39,865 bases of DNA from Ruminococcus sp. (GTDB lineage: Bacteria > Bacillota > Clostridia > Oscillospirales > Acutalibacteraceae). This document shows, in pieces, positions 1-7,969 of this stretch. The position numbers were made by a program, and so were the translations under genes. The first letter of the stretch is position 1. Each line of letters begins with the position of its first letter. The stretch lies in NCBI GenBank assembly GCA_017457955.1, contig JAFTGL010000008.1, positions 100,068-139,932 of the forward strand. The letters are read 5' to 3'. The notes beneath the pieces were generated by a model, which saw only the letters and a program-made list of their open reading frames with translations, was not told the DNA's origin and did not search any database.

Positions 1-92
1 CGATCTTCCTCGGCATACGGGCTGACAGACAGAATACGCCGCCCGAGCGGACAGATCACCCCGATGCGATCTTCAAAGATCATAATAATTAG
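1..92. other. Ambiguous partial coding edge
   Basis: The first bases are open in two plausible frames. On the plus strand, positions 3-92 read as the last 29 codons of a protein ending in DHNN with a TAG stop at 90-92, just before the next gene. On the minus strand an ATG at 83 opens a frame (MIFEDRIGV...) that runs off the left edge. Both use GC-rich codons. The minus start has no ribosome-binding site and would leave only 24 bases between divergent genes, so I slightly favour the plus frame. Neither is recognised. Confidence 0.25.
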
Positions 93-106
93 AAAGGATG
101 GTCAAT

Positions 107-940
107 ATGGCAGAATTCGGTGAAAACATCCGCAGGGCAAGGGAAGAAATGGGTATCACCCAGCAGACGCTTGCGGATAAACTGTACGTGACCCGACAGG
201 CGGTGTCGCGGTGGGAGAACGGCTCGCGCTATCCCGACCTTTTGACGGCAAAGCGGCTTGCCGCCTCTCTCGATACTAACCTCGATGAACTTCTTGCGGA
301 CGACGACATGCGCACCTATCCCGAGGTCAACCCCGTGATCGAATACCCGCTGACGAAACGGGTACAAACCGCGATTTTTGCAGCGGCGTTTGCGGTCAAT
401 CTGATACAAACGCTCTGGTTTATCTTCTATAATATTACCGAGTTTCGCGGATATCTGACAAGCCAAGAATCAGCTCTTTATTTAGTTTATTCAGCTTTCC
501 ATGTGATTGTAACCGTCGTACTGCTATACGGCATGATACAATCAATAAAAGACGCGATAACACCCCGTGTAGCAGCACGAATCGTTATTTGTATCACTGG
601 TATGGAGATTCCTTACTTGATCGCTTATTATTTCCTGAGTTCACGTGGTATTCTTGCTTTTATCATAGTTATTCTGATCGACATCTTGTTTATCATTTCA
701 GTATGGCTGCATTTCTGCCGTCAAAAGTGGCAGAATGTACCCATGTACATCAGCATTGGCGTTATAATCGTCACATTGTTCTCGTATATTACCGGCCTGA
801 TCGCAGTCATCGGAACAGCTGATCTGCGTAAGTATTTAACAAATAATACCCTGAGTGTTTTTGCTGTATTGATGATTCAGTTCCTGTTCATCTACATGAC
901 CGCCGTTTTGTACCGCAAAAGACGGCTGGCAAAAAGCTGA
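107..940 (+). CDS. XRE-family regulator with membrane domain
   Basis: 277 residues. Residues about 5-60 form a Cro/CI-type helix-turn-helix (TQQTLADKLYVTRQAVSRWENG), as in repressors that bind short operators. The rest, from about residue 85, is very hydrophobic with six or so predicted membrane helices ending in RKRR. HTH proteins fused to a membrane domain are common in Clostridia and are thought to sense an envelope signal; no ligand can be named. I start at 107 and not at the ATG at 98 because AAAGG at 94-98 leaves correct spacing only for 107. It faces the regulator at 993-1946 across a shared terminator. Confidence 0.8.
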   Translation: MAEFGENIRRAREEMGITQQTLADKLYVTRQAVSRWENGSRYPDLLTAKRLAASLDTNLDELLADDDMRTYPEVNPVIEYPLTKRVQTAIFAAAFAVNLIQTLWFIFYNITEFRGYLTSQESALYLVYSAFHVIVTVVLLYGMIQSIKDAITPRVAARIVICITGMEIPYLIAYYFLSSRGILAFIIVILIDILFIISVWLHFCRQKWQNVPMYISIGVIIVTLFSYITGLIAVIGTADLRKYLTNNTLSVFAVLMIQFLFIYMTAVLYRKRRLAKS

Positions 941-953
941 TACCTTCCGTAAA

Positions 954-987
954 AAGGAGCACGATGTATTTCTGCGTCGTGCTCCTT
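954..987. terminator. Bidirectional terminator between convergent genes
   Basis: A perfect 11-bp stem (AAGGAGCACGA, 954-964, with its complement 977-987) and a 12-base loop. On the minus strand it runs into TTTTT; on the plus strand into TGTGTTT. It lies between two convergent genes and can serve both. Confidence 0.85.
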
Positions 988-992
988 TGTGT

Positions 993-1946
993 TTATCGGA
1001 TTTTTCTGAGTCGGATCAGCAGGTCGATGTACAATAAAACAGGCATAGCGAGGATCAGCCAGTCGGATACCGTCAGCAGGAGCGCAGCGATAGAAACGCC
1101 CGCCATCGAGCTTGAGCCGGAGGCGGAGTAGCTGACTTCATCCGCCAAAGCGAAGGCAACGGTCAGGCTGTCGCGCAGAATCAGCGCCGTGATCGCCGCG
1201 ATCATGCCAACGCCGCCGATCGCGAGAGCGGTCACGGTCATCGGCTTTGTTGTGGGTATCTCCCGCTTTTTCAGCTGATAGCGGTACCACAGCAGGACTC
1301 CTGTCAGCGCGGCGGCGAAGATACAGCCGTAGACCTCACGCGGGACATAGTAACCGAACGACAGGATCTCGGGGGCGGTTTTCATGAAGATGACCGAGTA
1401 GACGACGACCGCGGCGCCTGTATAGCGTACATTCTCAGCGAATACGGAGTCGGGCATATGCGGTTTGTACAGCATAGCGAACCGCACCTTGGTGATGACG
1501 ACCGCAAAGATGCCCGCGAAGATTGCGACGATCCCGACAAAGGCGAAGATATCCGCGGTAGCGCCCTTAGCAGTGTTGTAATAATCGACGTCGATGATAT
1601 TCGGGCTGAGGAAAACGGTGCTGCCGAAGTAGCGGTATAAGAGCGATCCGAGCAGGCTGAACAGCGTGCCCGCGACCATCCACACCTTAAAGCTGACGAT
1701 CGTTTTTCTGTCGTCTTTGACTTCATGAGTAGGATCGGGGGCAGTGTTCTCGATACCGTACAGCTCGTCGATGGTGATATGGAATACACTCGCCAGATCG
1801 GGGATCAGCGACGCTTCGGGCAGCTGTACGCCGCTCTCCCAGCGGGAGACGGTCTTGTCGGAGATACCCAGCTGTTCGGCAAGCTCCTTTTGGGTCAGTC
1901 CCCGCGCCTTACGGTAAGCGCGGATGTTCTCGCATAAAATGTTCAT
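993..1946 (-). CDS. XRE-family regulator with membrane domain
   Basis: 317 residues. N-terminal Cro/CI helix-turn-helix at about residues 5-60 (TQKELAEQLGISDKTVSRWESG), then a long region with about seven membrane helices. Architecture matches the convergent neighbour at 107-940, although the membrane parts look different, so the pair may be functional analogues rather than a recent duplication. The frame is open for 40 codons upstream, but the ATG at 1946 has AAGGAG eight bases before it and the HTH begins right there, so that start is chosen. Target and signal are unknown. Confidence 0.8.
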   Translation of the reverse strand: MNILCENIRAYRKARGLTQKELAEQLGISDKTVSRWESGVQLPEASLIPDLASVFHITIDELYGIENTAPDPTHEVKDDRKTIVSFKVWMVAGTLFSLLGSLLYRYFGSTVFLSPNIIDVDYYNTAKGATADIFAFVGIVAIFAGIFAVVITKVRFAMLYKPHMPDSVFAENVRYTGAAVVVYSVIFMKTAPEILSFGYYVPREVYGCIFAAALTGVLLWYRYQLKKREIPTTKPMTVTALAIGGVGMIAAITALILRDSLTVAFALADEVSYSASGSSSMAGVSIAALLLTVSDWLILAMPVLLYIDLLIRLRKIR

Positions 1947-2048
1947 GCTGTTCACTCCTTTGCCGATAGTATACAGAATTCTGCGCAAAAAGTAAACGTC
2001 GCACCCGCTGAAACGGCTCTCAAAATCTGAGAATTCGCCTGTTGATGC

Positions 2049-2078
2049 GAAAAAAGAGCGCTGCAAGTACAGCGCTCT
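2049..2078 (-). terminator. Terminator after the exonuclease gene
   Basis: Read on the minus strand: AGAGCGCTG, a 6-base loop, then CAGCGCTCT followed by a run of six T. A 9-bp perfect stem. It sits seven bases beyond the stop codon of the exonuclease gene and ends the ddl-murF-exoA unit. Confidence 0.9.
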
Positions 2079-2084
2079 GTCGTT

Positions 2085-2843
2085 TTAATCAAAGCTGATA
2101 TCCAGCTCCACGGGACAGTGGTCGGAGCCGAAGATGTCTGTATGGATGCGCGCATCTGTGACTTTATCAACAAGCCTGTCAGATACAATAAAATAGTCGA
2201 TGCGCCATCCCGCGTTGTTCTTGCGGGCGTTGAAGCGGTAGCTCCACCACGAATACACGCCCTCTGTGTCGGGGTTCCGATCTCTCCATGTATCGGTGAA
2301 GCCCGAAGAAAGCACCGTCGTCATCTTCGCGCGTTCCTCATCGGTGAAGCCAGCGTTCTTGCGGTTGGTTTTGGGGTTTTTGAGGTCGATCTCCTGATGG
2401 GCGACGTTGAGGTCGCCGCAGTAGATGACGGGCTTCTTTTCGTCGAGCGACTTGATGTAGGCAAGGAAGTCATCCTCCCACTGCATGCGGTAGTCAAGGC
2501 GCTTCAAGCCGTCCTGACTGTTCGGGACATAGACCGTGACGAGGAAGAAGTCCTCATACTCGAGCGTGATGACGCGGCCCTCTTTGTCATGTTCTTCCAT
2601 GCCGATCCCATAGCTGACGGACAGGGGCTTGTGCTTTGTGAAGATCGCCGTGCCTGAGTAGCCTTTTTTCTCGGCATAGTTCCAGTAGCTTTCCCAGCCC
2701 TCAAAGCTCAGGTCGATCTGACCCTCCTGCAGCTTTGTTTCCTGCAGGCAGAAGAAGTCCGCGTCGAGGTCGCGGAATATTTCATTGAAGCCCTTGTTGA
2801 CAACAGCGCGCAAGCCGTTGACGTTCCATGAGATAAATTTCAT
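2085..2843 (-). CDS. exoA: Exodeoxyribonuclease III / AP endonuclease
   Basis: 252 residues, normal for the Xth/ExoA family of the exonuclease-endonuclease-phosphatase fold. These enzymes cut DNA at abasic sites and trim 3' ends in base excision repair, using a divalent metal. Visible motifs: N7-V-N9-G, metal-binding E35 in LQETK, Y105, G143-D-L-N146, W213-R-I-D-Y and the C-terminal G239-S-D-H242 catalytic pair. The start lies 11 bases downstream of the murF stop, so it is probably read from the same message. The start ATG is followed directly by the conserved first strand ([10 protein letters not shown]). Confidence 0.95.
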   Translation of the reverse strand: MKFISWNVNGLRAVVNKGFNEIFRDLDADFFCLQETKLQEGQIDLSFEGWESYWNYAEKKGYSGTAIFTKHKPLSVSYGIGMEEHDKEGRVITLEYEDFFLVTVYVPNSQDGLKRLDYRMQWEDDFLAYIKSLDEKKPVIYCGDLNVAHQEIDLKNPKTNRKNAGFTDEERAKMTTVLSSGFTDTWRDRNPDTEGVYSWWSYRFNARKNNAGWRIDYFIVSDRLVDKVTDARIHTDIFGSDHCPVELDISFD

Positions 2844-2854
2844 ACCGATTTCCT

Positions 2855-4189
2855 TTATTGTAACGCTTCCGTGATTTTTTCAAAATGCATGCTGTGACTC
2901 GCCTTGACCAGCACGGTGTCGCCCGCTTGCAGGATGTCTTTGATCTGTGCGATACAGCTGTCGACATCCTCAAAGTAGTACGCGCCCTCTCCGTAGCCCT
3001 CGGCGGTCGCTTTGCTGAGCGGTCCGACGGCGATTAGCACGTTGATCCCCTGTTCCTTCGCGTACGCGCCGACTTCCCTGTGGAGCGCAAGTTCATCCGT
3101 GCCCAGCTCCTTCATGTCGCCTAAGACGGCGGCTTTTCTGCCGTCGAGCTTAGAGAGCGTATCAAGCCCCGCTTTGGTGGATGTGGGGTTCGCGTTGTAG
3201 CAGTCGTCGATGATCGTATAGCTGTCGGTTTTGATGACGCGGTTGCGCGAACCGACGTTTTCAAAGCTCTCGATACCGCGCTTGATCTCGTCGGCGGTCA
3301 GTCCCAGCTTCACGCCGACCGCCATCGCGCACAGGGCGTTCAGAACATTGTGCCGTCCCATAGTCGGTATTGTGACATTGATCCTGTCACTGCCGTGAAT
3401 CAATGTGCAGTCAATGCCGAAAAGCCCTTTTTCCACGATGTTTTCGGCGCGGAATTCATCGTCGCCGGTGCCGTAGAAGATCGGGCGGATACCGTTGTAT
3501 TCCGTCACGGTGCTGAGCTTGTCGTCGTCGTGACACAGGATAATCGTGCCGTTTTCGTTGAGATAGGTGAACATCTCGGTTTTCGCGCGCAAAACGCCGT
3601 CGCGGTCGCCGAGGTTTTCGAGGTGGCAGTAACCGATGTTGGTGATGACGGAAATATCGGGACGCACCATTTTAGACAGGCGCGTCATTTCGCCGAAGCC
3701 CGAGATACCCATTTCGATGACGGCGACCTCATGCTCTTCGCTGAGCCCGAACAGCGTGATCGGCACGCCCAACTCGTTGTTGAAGTTGCCGCCGGTCTTA
3801 TGCACCTTGTATTTCTGTGCGAGCACCGCGCTGATGAATTCTTTGGTCGAGGTTTTGCCGACTGAGCCCGTGATACCGATGAACGGGATCGTGAACAGCG
3901 AGCGGTAGTATTCCGCGATCCCCTTGAGCGCGACGAGGGTGGACTCTACAAGGATGTAGGGAGTATCGACCTCGGGTTCTTCTTCGCACAGCACGCAAGC
4001 CGCGCCCTGCTCCACGGTCATGGGGATGAAGCGGTGACCGTCGACGCGCGCGCCCTTGATCGCGGCGAACAGCGAGCCGTTCTTCGCCTGACGGCTGTCG
4101 GTGACGATGGATGTGATCTGTATATCGGGGTCGCCGTGCAAAACGCCGTTACAGGCTGTCGCGACCTCTTTCAATGTTATCGGTTTCAT
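2855..4189 (-). CDS. murF: UDP-MurNAc-tripeptide-D-Ala-D-Ala ligase
   Basis: 444 residues. MurF joins D-Ala-D-Ala to UDP-MurNAc-tripeptide with ATP, the last cytoplasmic step of the peptidoglycan precursor. The N-terminal substrate domain (residues 1-85, TSIVTDSR and [13 protein letters not shown]) is followed by the Mur ligase ATP site ITGSVGKTS at 106-114, then the central domain ([12 protein letters not shown]) and the C-terminal domain ([22 protein letters not shown]). GGAGG precedes the ATG. It follows ddl by 15 bases, so the enzyme that makes D-Ala-D-Ala and the enzyme that uses it are co-transcribed. Confidence 0.97.
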   Translation of the reverse strand: MKPITLKEVATACNGVLHGDPDIQITSIVTDSRQAKNGSLFAAIKGARVDGHRFIPMTVEQGAACVLCEEEPEVDTPYILVESTLVALKGIAEYYRSLFTIPFIGITGSVGKTSTKEFISAVLAQKYKVHKTGGNFNNELGVPITLFGLSEEHEVAVIEMGISGFGEMTRLSKMVRPDISVITNIGYCHLENLGDRDGVLRAKTEMFTYLNENGTIILCHDDDKLSTVTEYNGIRPIFYGTGDDEFRAENIVEKGLFGIDCTLIHGSDRINVTIPTMGRHNVLNALCAMAVGVKLGLTADEIKRGIESFENVGSRNRVIKTDSYTIIDDCYNANPTSTKAGLDTLSKLDGRKAAVLGDMKELGTDELALHREVGAYAKEQGINVLIAVGPLSKATAEGYGEGAYYFEDVDSCIAQIKDILQAGDTVLVKASHSMHFEKITEALQ

Positions 4190-4204
4190 GATTTCCTCCG
4201 AAAG

Positions 4205-5248
4205 TTACTTTTTCAAAGAAAGCTCAATGATCTTCTCGCAAAGCTCGGGGTAGGGGATACCCGCGGCGGCAGCTTCCTGCGGCAGCAGGGACATCGGCGT
4301 CATGCCGGGCAGGGTGTTCGCCTCTAAGCAGTAGAACCTGTTATCCTGATCGAGCAGGAAATCGACTCTGCCGTAGACCTTGAGACGCAGCATTTCGAAG
4401 GCGTGCTCTGCCTCGCGCTGCATTTTTTCGGCGATCTTCGGATCAAGCTCAGCGGGACAGACTTCTTCTGTCGCGCCCTCCTGATACTTGTTTTCATAAT
4501 CGTACCATCCGCTCTTGGGGATGATCTCGATGACCGGCAGCGCCTTGCCGCCTAAGATACCGACAGAGAATTCTCTGCCTTTGACGTACTCTTCCACCAG
4601 CACGTCGTCATCATAGCGGAACGCCGCGCCTACCGCGGCGACAAAGCTCTCTCTGTCGGCGACGATCTGAACACCGACCGACGAGCCTGCCGAGCAGGGC
4701 TTGACGACGCAGGGGAAGATGTTCCAGCTGTCGAGATACCCTTCGCCCATGAACTCGCGCTTGTAAAGACGGCTGCCGGGGGTCGGGACGTTGGAGTTGA
4801 GGAACACACCCTTGGTCACGCCCTTGTGCATGGCGATCGCGGCGCCTAAGTGGTCGGAGCCGGTGTATTTGATCCCGTGCAGCTGCAGCGCCGCCTGCAC
4901 CGAGCCGTCCTCGCCCTCGCCGCCGTGCAGACCGAGAAAGGTGACGTCAGCCGCCTTGCAGATGTCCAGCACATGGTCGCCGAAGAAATCGGACGACCGG
5001 TTCTTGCGGCTCTTTCTCACCGCTTCGATGTCGGGCGCTTCACGGCCGATCACGGCGTTGTCGGTGAAGTCGTAGTTGTTTTCAAAAAGGCTGTCGATGT
5101 CGCAGACCTCTTCTTCACATCCCATAAAAATGTCGATCAGGACGACCTTGTGACCCTTAGAACGCAGCGCTTCGGCTATTTTAGAGCCGGATAAGATCGA
5201 CACGTCACGCTCAGAGGACAGTCCTCCTGCCAAAACTGCTATTTTCAT
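4205..5248 (-). CDS. ddl: D-alanine--D-alanine ligase
   Basis: 347 residues, ATP-grasp fold. It condenses two D-alanines for cell-wall precursors. Seen are the N-terminal AVLAGGLSSERDVS, the GLHGGEGEDGSVQ stretch, KPCSAGSSVGVQ, EEYVKGREFSVGIL, the omega-loop YDYENKYQEGATEE and the metal site RVDFLLD...LEANTLPGMT. The tyrosine-bearing omega loop is that of D-Ala-D-Ala enzymes, not of the D-Ala-D-Lac enzymes of vancomycin resistance. First gene of a ddl-murF-exoA unit, with GGAGG before the ATG. The region upstream holds a heptamer repeat element instead of a clear promoter. Confidence 0.96.
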   Translation of the reverse strand: MKIAVLAGGLSSERDVSILSGSKIAEALRSKGHKVVLIDIFMGCEEEVCDIDSLFENNYDFTDNAVIGREAPDIEAVRKSRKNRSSDFFGDHVLDICKAADVTFLGLHGGEGEDGSVQAALQLHGIKYTGSDHLGAAIAMHKGVTKGVFLNSNVPTPGSRLYKREFMGEGYLDSWNIFPCVVKPCSAGSSVGVQIVADRESFVAAVGAAFRYDDDVLVEEYVKGREFSVGILGGKALPVIEIIPKSGWYDYENKYQEGATEEVCPAELDPKIAEKMQREAEHAFEMLRLKVYGRVDFLLDQDNRFYCLEANTLPGMTPMSLLPQEAAAAGIPYPELCEKIIELSLKK

Positions 5249-5270
5249 CAGTAATACCTCCGTTAAATCA

Positions 5271-5444
5271 GTGAGGAGTTAGTAGTGAGGAGTGAGGAGT
5301 TTAGGGTGGGCAAACCCACACCTGTTTATTTGTAAGTTTTAGCGTTCCGCTGTAAATCGTACAGAAATCAAAAGTGCGCAGGGCATCCCGCAACTCCTAA
5401 CTCCTAACTCCTAACTCCTAACTCCTAACTTCTCACTTCTAACT
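5271..5444. repeat. Heptamer-built inverted repeat element, copy 1
   Basis: The left arm (5271-5302) is made of GTGAGGAGTTAG-like units. The right arm (5390-5444) is a tandem run of CTAACTC heptamers, about six copies, and is the inverted complement of the left arm. The centre has a small hairpin (GTGGG/CCCAC near 5306-5320). The right arm overlaps the last codon of the tautomerase gene. Copy 2 lies at 10254-10412. It looks like a small non-autonomous repeat that could fold as RNA. Confidence 0.7.
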
Positions 5445-5784
5445 AAAACATAAAGCTGTTATATCCCCAGTTCTCGGTTTCTTCAAACTTGACATAGACG
5501 TTCTCGCCGTCTACGTCCATGATATCCTTTGCGATCTCGCAGAGTCTCGCGGTCAGCTTCTCATAGCTCGCTTTGGGAGCGCTGTGGAGCAGGCTGACGT
5601 CAAAGAACGCGATCGGTGCGCTGTTCTCGCCGCCGAAGTACAGCCTGCGGCTGTCCTGTATCTCGACCATCAGGTATCTTTCGCTTTTGCCCAGCAGGGT
5701 GATCGCGTCGCCGAGGGCGGTCTTTAATTCGATCTCTTTTTCAGCAGAGACGGGGGTTGAGAATTTCGCGTTGATAAAAGGCAT
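5443..5784 (-). CDS. MIF-family tautomerase-like protein
   Basis: 113 residues, the usual length for the macrophage migration inhibitory factor (MIF) superfamily, whose members form trimers and tautomerise keto-enol compounds with an N-terminal proline. The protein starts MPFINAKFS, which puts proline directly after the initiator methionine. The frame is open 13 codons further upstream, but GGAGG sits just before the ATG at 5784 and the catalytic proline decides the start. The bacterial substrate is unknown. The gene is alone, and its 3' end runs into the heptamer repeat element. Confidence 0.85.
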   Translation of the reverse strand: MPFINAKFSTPVSAEKEIELKTALGDAITLLGKSERYLMVEIQDSRRLYFGGENSAPIAFFDVSLLHSAPKASYEKLTARLCEIAKDIMDVDGENVYVKFEETENWGYNSFMF

Positions 5785-5894
5785 ATGTATCCTCCTGACA
5801 TGATTAAACTCTATCCTATTCATTATAATCCAAACAGCATATCAAATCAACCTAAAACTTGCCATTAATTTTCGCTTTATTTTCCTTTTGCATA

Positions 5895-5923
5895 TTGCTA
5901 ACCGTGAAAAGTGATGGTATAAT
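5895..5923 (+). promoter_or_regulatory. Sigma-A promoter of the aldolase gene
   Basis: TTGCTA (5895-5900), a 17-base spacer and TATAAT (5918-5923), about 50 bases before the fba start codon. The -10 box is perfect. Confidence 0.7.
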
Positions 5924-5974
5924 TATTCTGATGAATATTATTTTCATACATTATCCATATAAGGAGGATTTATT

Positions 5975-6841
5975 ATGGGATTAGTTAACGCAAAAGAAAT
6001 GCTCACCAAGGCAAAGGCAGGCCACTATGCGGTAGGTCAGTTCAACATCAATAACCTCGAGTGGACAAAGGCGATCCTGCTCACCGCAGAGGAGCTCAAG
6101 TCCCCTGTTATCCTTGGCGTTTCCGAGGGCGCAGGCAAGTATATGTGCGGCTACAAGACCGTCGTCGGCATGGTCACCGCGATGATCGAGGAACTCGGCA
6201 TCACCGTTCCCGTAGCGCTCCACCTCGACCACGGCTCCTATGAAGGCGCCAAGAAGTGCATCGAAGCGGGCTTCTCGTCCATCATGTTCGACGGCTCCCA
6301 CTACCCGATCGAAGAGAACTTCGCTAAGACCAAAGAGCTGGTCGGTATCTGCAACGACCTCGGTCTGTCCATCGAGGCAGAGGTCGGCTCCATCGGCGGC
6401 GAAGAGGACGGCGTTGTCGGTATGGGCGAGTGCGCCGATCCCGAAGAGTGCAAGATGATCGCTGACCTCGGCGTTACCATGCTGGCTGCCGGTATCGGCA
6501 ACATCCACGGCGTATATCCCGAGAACTGGCCCGGACTCTCCTTTGAGACCCTCGACGCGATCCAGGCTAAGACCGGCGACATGCCCCTCGTTCTCCACGG
6601 CGGCACCGGTATCCCGGACGACATGATCAAGAAAGCGATCGCTCTGGGCGTTTCCAAGATCAACGTCAACACCGAGTGCCAGCTCGTATTCGCAGAGGCG
6701 ACCCGCGCTTACATCGAGGCAGGCAAGGACAAGCAGGGCAAGGGCTTCGACCCCAGAAAACTGCTCGCTCCCGGTACCGAGGCGATCAAGGCGAAGGTCA
6801 AGGAGAAGATGGAAATCTTTGGTTCTGTCGGCAAGGCTTGA
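5975..6841 (+). CDS. fba: Class II fructose-1,6-bisphosphate aldolase
   Basis: 288 residues. It splits fructose-1,6-bisphosphate into dihydroxyacetone phosphate and glyceraldehyde-3-phosphate in glycolysis, using zinc. Class II features: H83-L-D85-H86-G with the catalytic aspartate and a zinc histidine, E134, H178 in IGNIHGVYP and H208 in LHGGTGIPDD, and the phosphate-binding KINVNTECQ. AAGGAGG stands before the ATG. It is a single-gene unit with its own promoter and terminator. Codons end almost always in C or G, as expected for a highly expressed gene. Confidence 0.97.
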   Translation: MGLVNAKEMLTKAKAGHYAVGQFNINNLEWTKAILLTAEELKSPVILGVSEGAGKYMCGYKTVVGMVTAMIEELGITVPVALHLDHGSYEGAKKCIEAGFSSIMFDGSHYPIEENFAKTKELVGICNDLGLSIEAEVGSIGGEEDGVVGMGECADPEECKMIADLGVTMLAAGIGNIHGVYPENWPGLSFETLDAIQAKTGDMPLVLHGGTGIPDDMIKKAIALGVSKINVNTECQLVFAEATRAYIEAGKDKQGKGFDPRKLLAPGTEAIKAKVKEKMEIFGSVGKA

Positions 6842-6875
6842 TCGAACGACTTTTTATCACCCTATCAACAAAACG

Positions 6876-6904
6876 ACCGCTGTCCGAAAGGGCAGCGGTT
6901 TTTG
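6876..6904 (+). terminator. Terminator after fba
   Basis: A 10-bp stem (ACCGCTGTCC with GGGCAGCGGT, one G-U pair) closed by a GAAA tetraloop and followed by TTTT. It begins 35 bases after the stop codon. The opposite strand also has T-rich sequence, so it may serve the convergent NYN gene too. Confidence 0.9.
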
Positions 6905-6948
6905 CGTGTTATATAATGTCTTTATCCATTCTCCCGAAAGCGTCGGCA

Positions 6949-7695
6949 TTATCGGCAACGATAGAGCTTGGTGTTGCCGTCCTTGGAGAGCTTGGTTTCA
7001 TACAGATCAGGAAAAGCGGCGATCAGGTCGTTGAGCCTGCGGAAGCCGTAGGAGCGTACGTCAAAGTCGGGCTTGACGCGCTTGATATAGCTGCCCGCTA
7101 CGCTGTTGTAGGCAAAGCCGTCGTCGTCCTGATAGGAGTACCACGCCGATTTGAGCAGGTAGTGGATCTCCTGCATGGGATCGTTTTTCGCCGATTTCTG
7201 GGCTTTTTCCGCGGATTTGCCGCTTTGATCCGACGCGGCGGGCTTGCCCTTCACCTTCGTCGGAGCGATGTTTTCCAGAAGGATGAATTCGTCGCAGCTG
7301 TTGATAAAGGATTCGGGCGTCTTTTTCTCGCCGACGCCCATGACGTAGGTGCCCGATTCATGCAGGGTGATCGCCAGCGGAGTGTAGTCGCTGTCGCTCG
7401 AGACCAGCGCGAAGCAGTCGTACAGCCCTGTGTTGAGCAGCTTCATCGCGTCGATGACAAGAGCGATGTCGGTGGCATTTTTGCCGACGACATAGTCAAA
7501 CTGCTGTTCGGGCTTGATCGCAAGGCGTTTCAGCTCGCCTTCCCAGTTTTTCAGCGCAGTTTTGCTCCAGTTGGCGTAGGCGCGTTTGGCGACGATGCGT
7601 CCGTGCTTGGAGATCTCCTGGATGACCCCCTCCAGCTTGCCGATCTGGGTGTTGTCCGCGTCGATGAGCAGCGCGATGTGTTCTAAATCTTTCAT
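6949..7695 (-). CDS. NYN-domain protein with C-terminal OST-HTH-like region
   Basis: 248 residues. Residues 1-140 match the NYN/LabA-like PIN-fold nuclease family (DUF88): acidic D12 and D14 with N15 (LIDADN), D76 (KNATDIALVID) and S99-S-D-S-D103. These form a metal-dependent RNase-type site. A lysine- and serine-rich linker (150-170) leads to a C-terminal region (172-248, MQEIHYLLKSAW... DVRSYGFRRLNDLI) that resembles an OST-HTH/LOTUS RNA-binding domain. The likely role is RNA processing or decay; the substrate is unknown. Next to pnp on the same strand, which fits but does not prove an RNA role. Confidence 0.85.
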   Translation of the reverse strand: MKDLEHIALLIDADNTQIGKLEGVIQEISKHGRIVAKRAYANWSKTALKNWEGELKRLAIKPEQQFDYVVGKNATDIALVIDAMKLLNTGLYDCFALVSSDSDYTPLAITLHESGTYVMGVGEKKTPESFINSCDEFILLENIAPTKVKGKPAASDQSGKSAEKAQKSAKNDPMQEIHYLLKSAWYSYQDDDGFAYNSVAGSYIKRVKPDFDVRSYGFRRLNDLIAAFPDLYETKLSKDGNTKLYRCR

Positions 7696-7841
7696 ATAAA
7701 AACCTCCTTTGCGGTTTTATACGAAACACGAACAGAAAGCAGGCGGTCGATCGTATCCTTTTCATTCGTCTTTCGTACCGCTGCTATTGTACCATAATTT
7801 GCCGCAAAAAACAATTCCTCCCACAAAAAACAGATATGAGA

Positions 7842-7876
7842 AAACGCACTTTGCCGAATAACAGCAAAGTGCGTTT
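7842..7876. terminator. Strong hairpin downstream of pnp
   Basis: A perfect 13-bp stem, AAACGCACTTTGC with its complement, and a 9-base loop. T-rich sequence follows on both strands. It lies between the end of pnp and the start region of the NYN gene. The identical stem recurs at 20861-20895. Confidence 0.6.
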
Positions 7877-7951
7877 ATTGATATTTTTATGCTGTTTTGA
7901 CCCACCGTTGATGAAACTTCAGGCAATATCAATGTCTGCAAAAGGTGAAAC

Positions 7952-7969
7952 TAAGACGTGCGCGTCTTA
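7952..7969 (-). terminator. Short hairpin at the pnp stop codon
   Basis: TAAGACG, a 4-base loop and CGTCTTA. The pnp stop codon is inside the stem, and CTTTT follows some ten bases later on the minus strand. A weak terminator or 3'-end stabiliser. Confidence 0.5.

Noticed and set aside
4205-5248. ddl considered as a vancomycin-resistance type D-Ala-D-Lac ligase
   Set aside because: The omega loop has the YDYENKY form of D-Ala-D-Ala ligases and no vanHX or vanRS genes are near.
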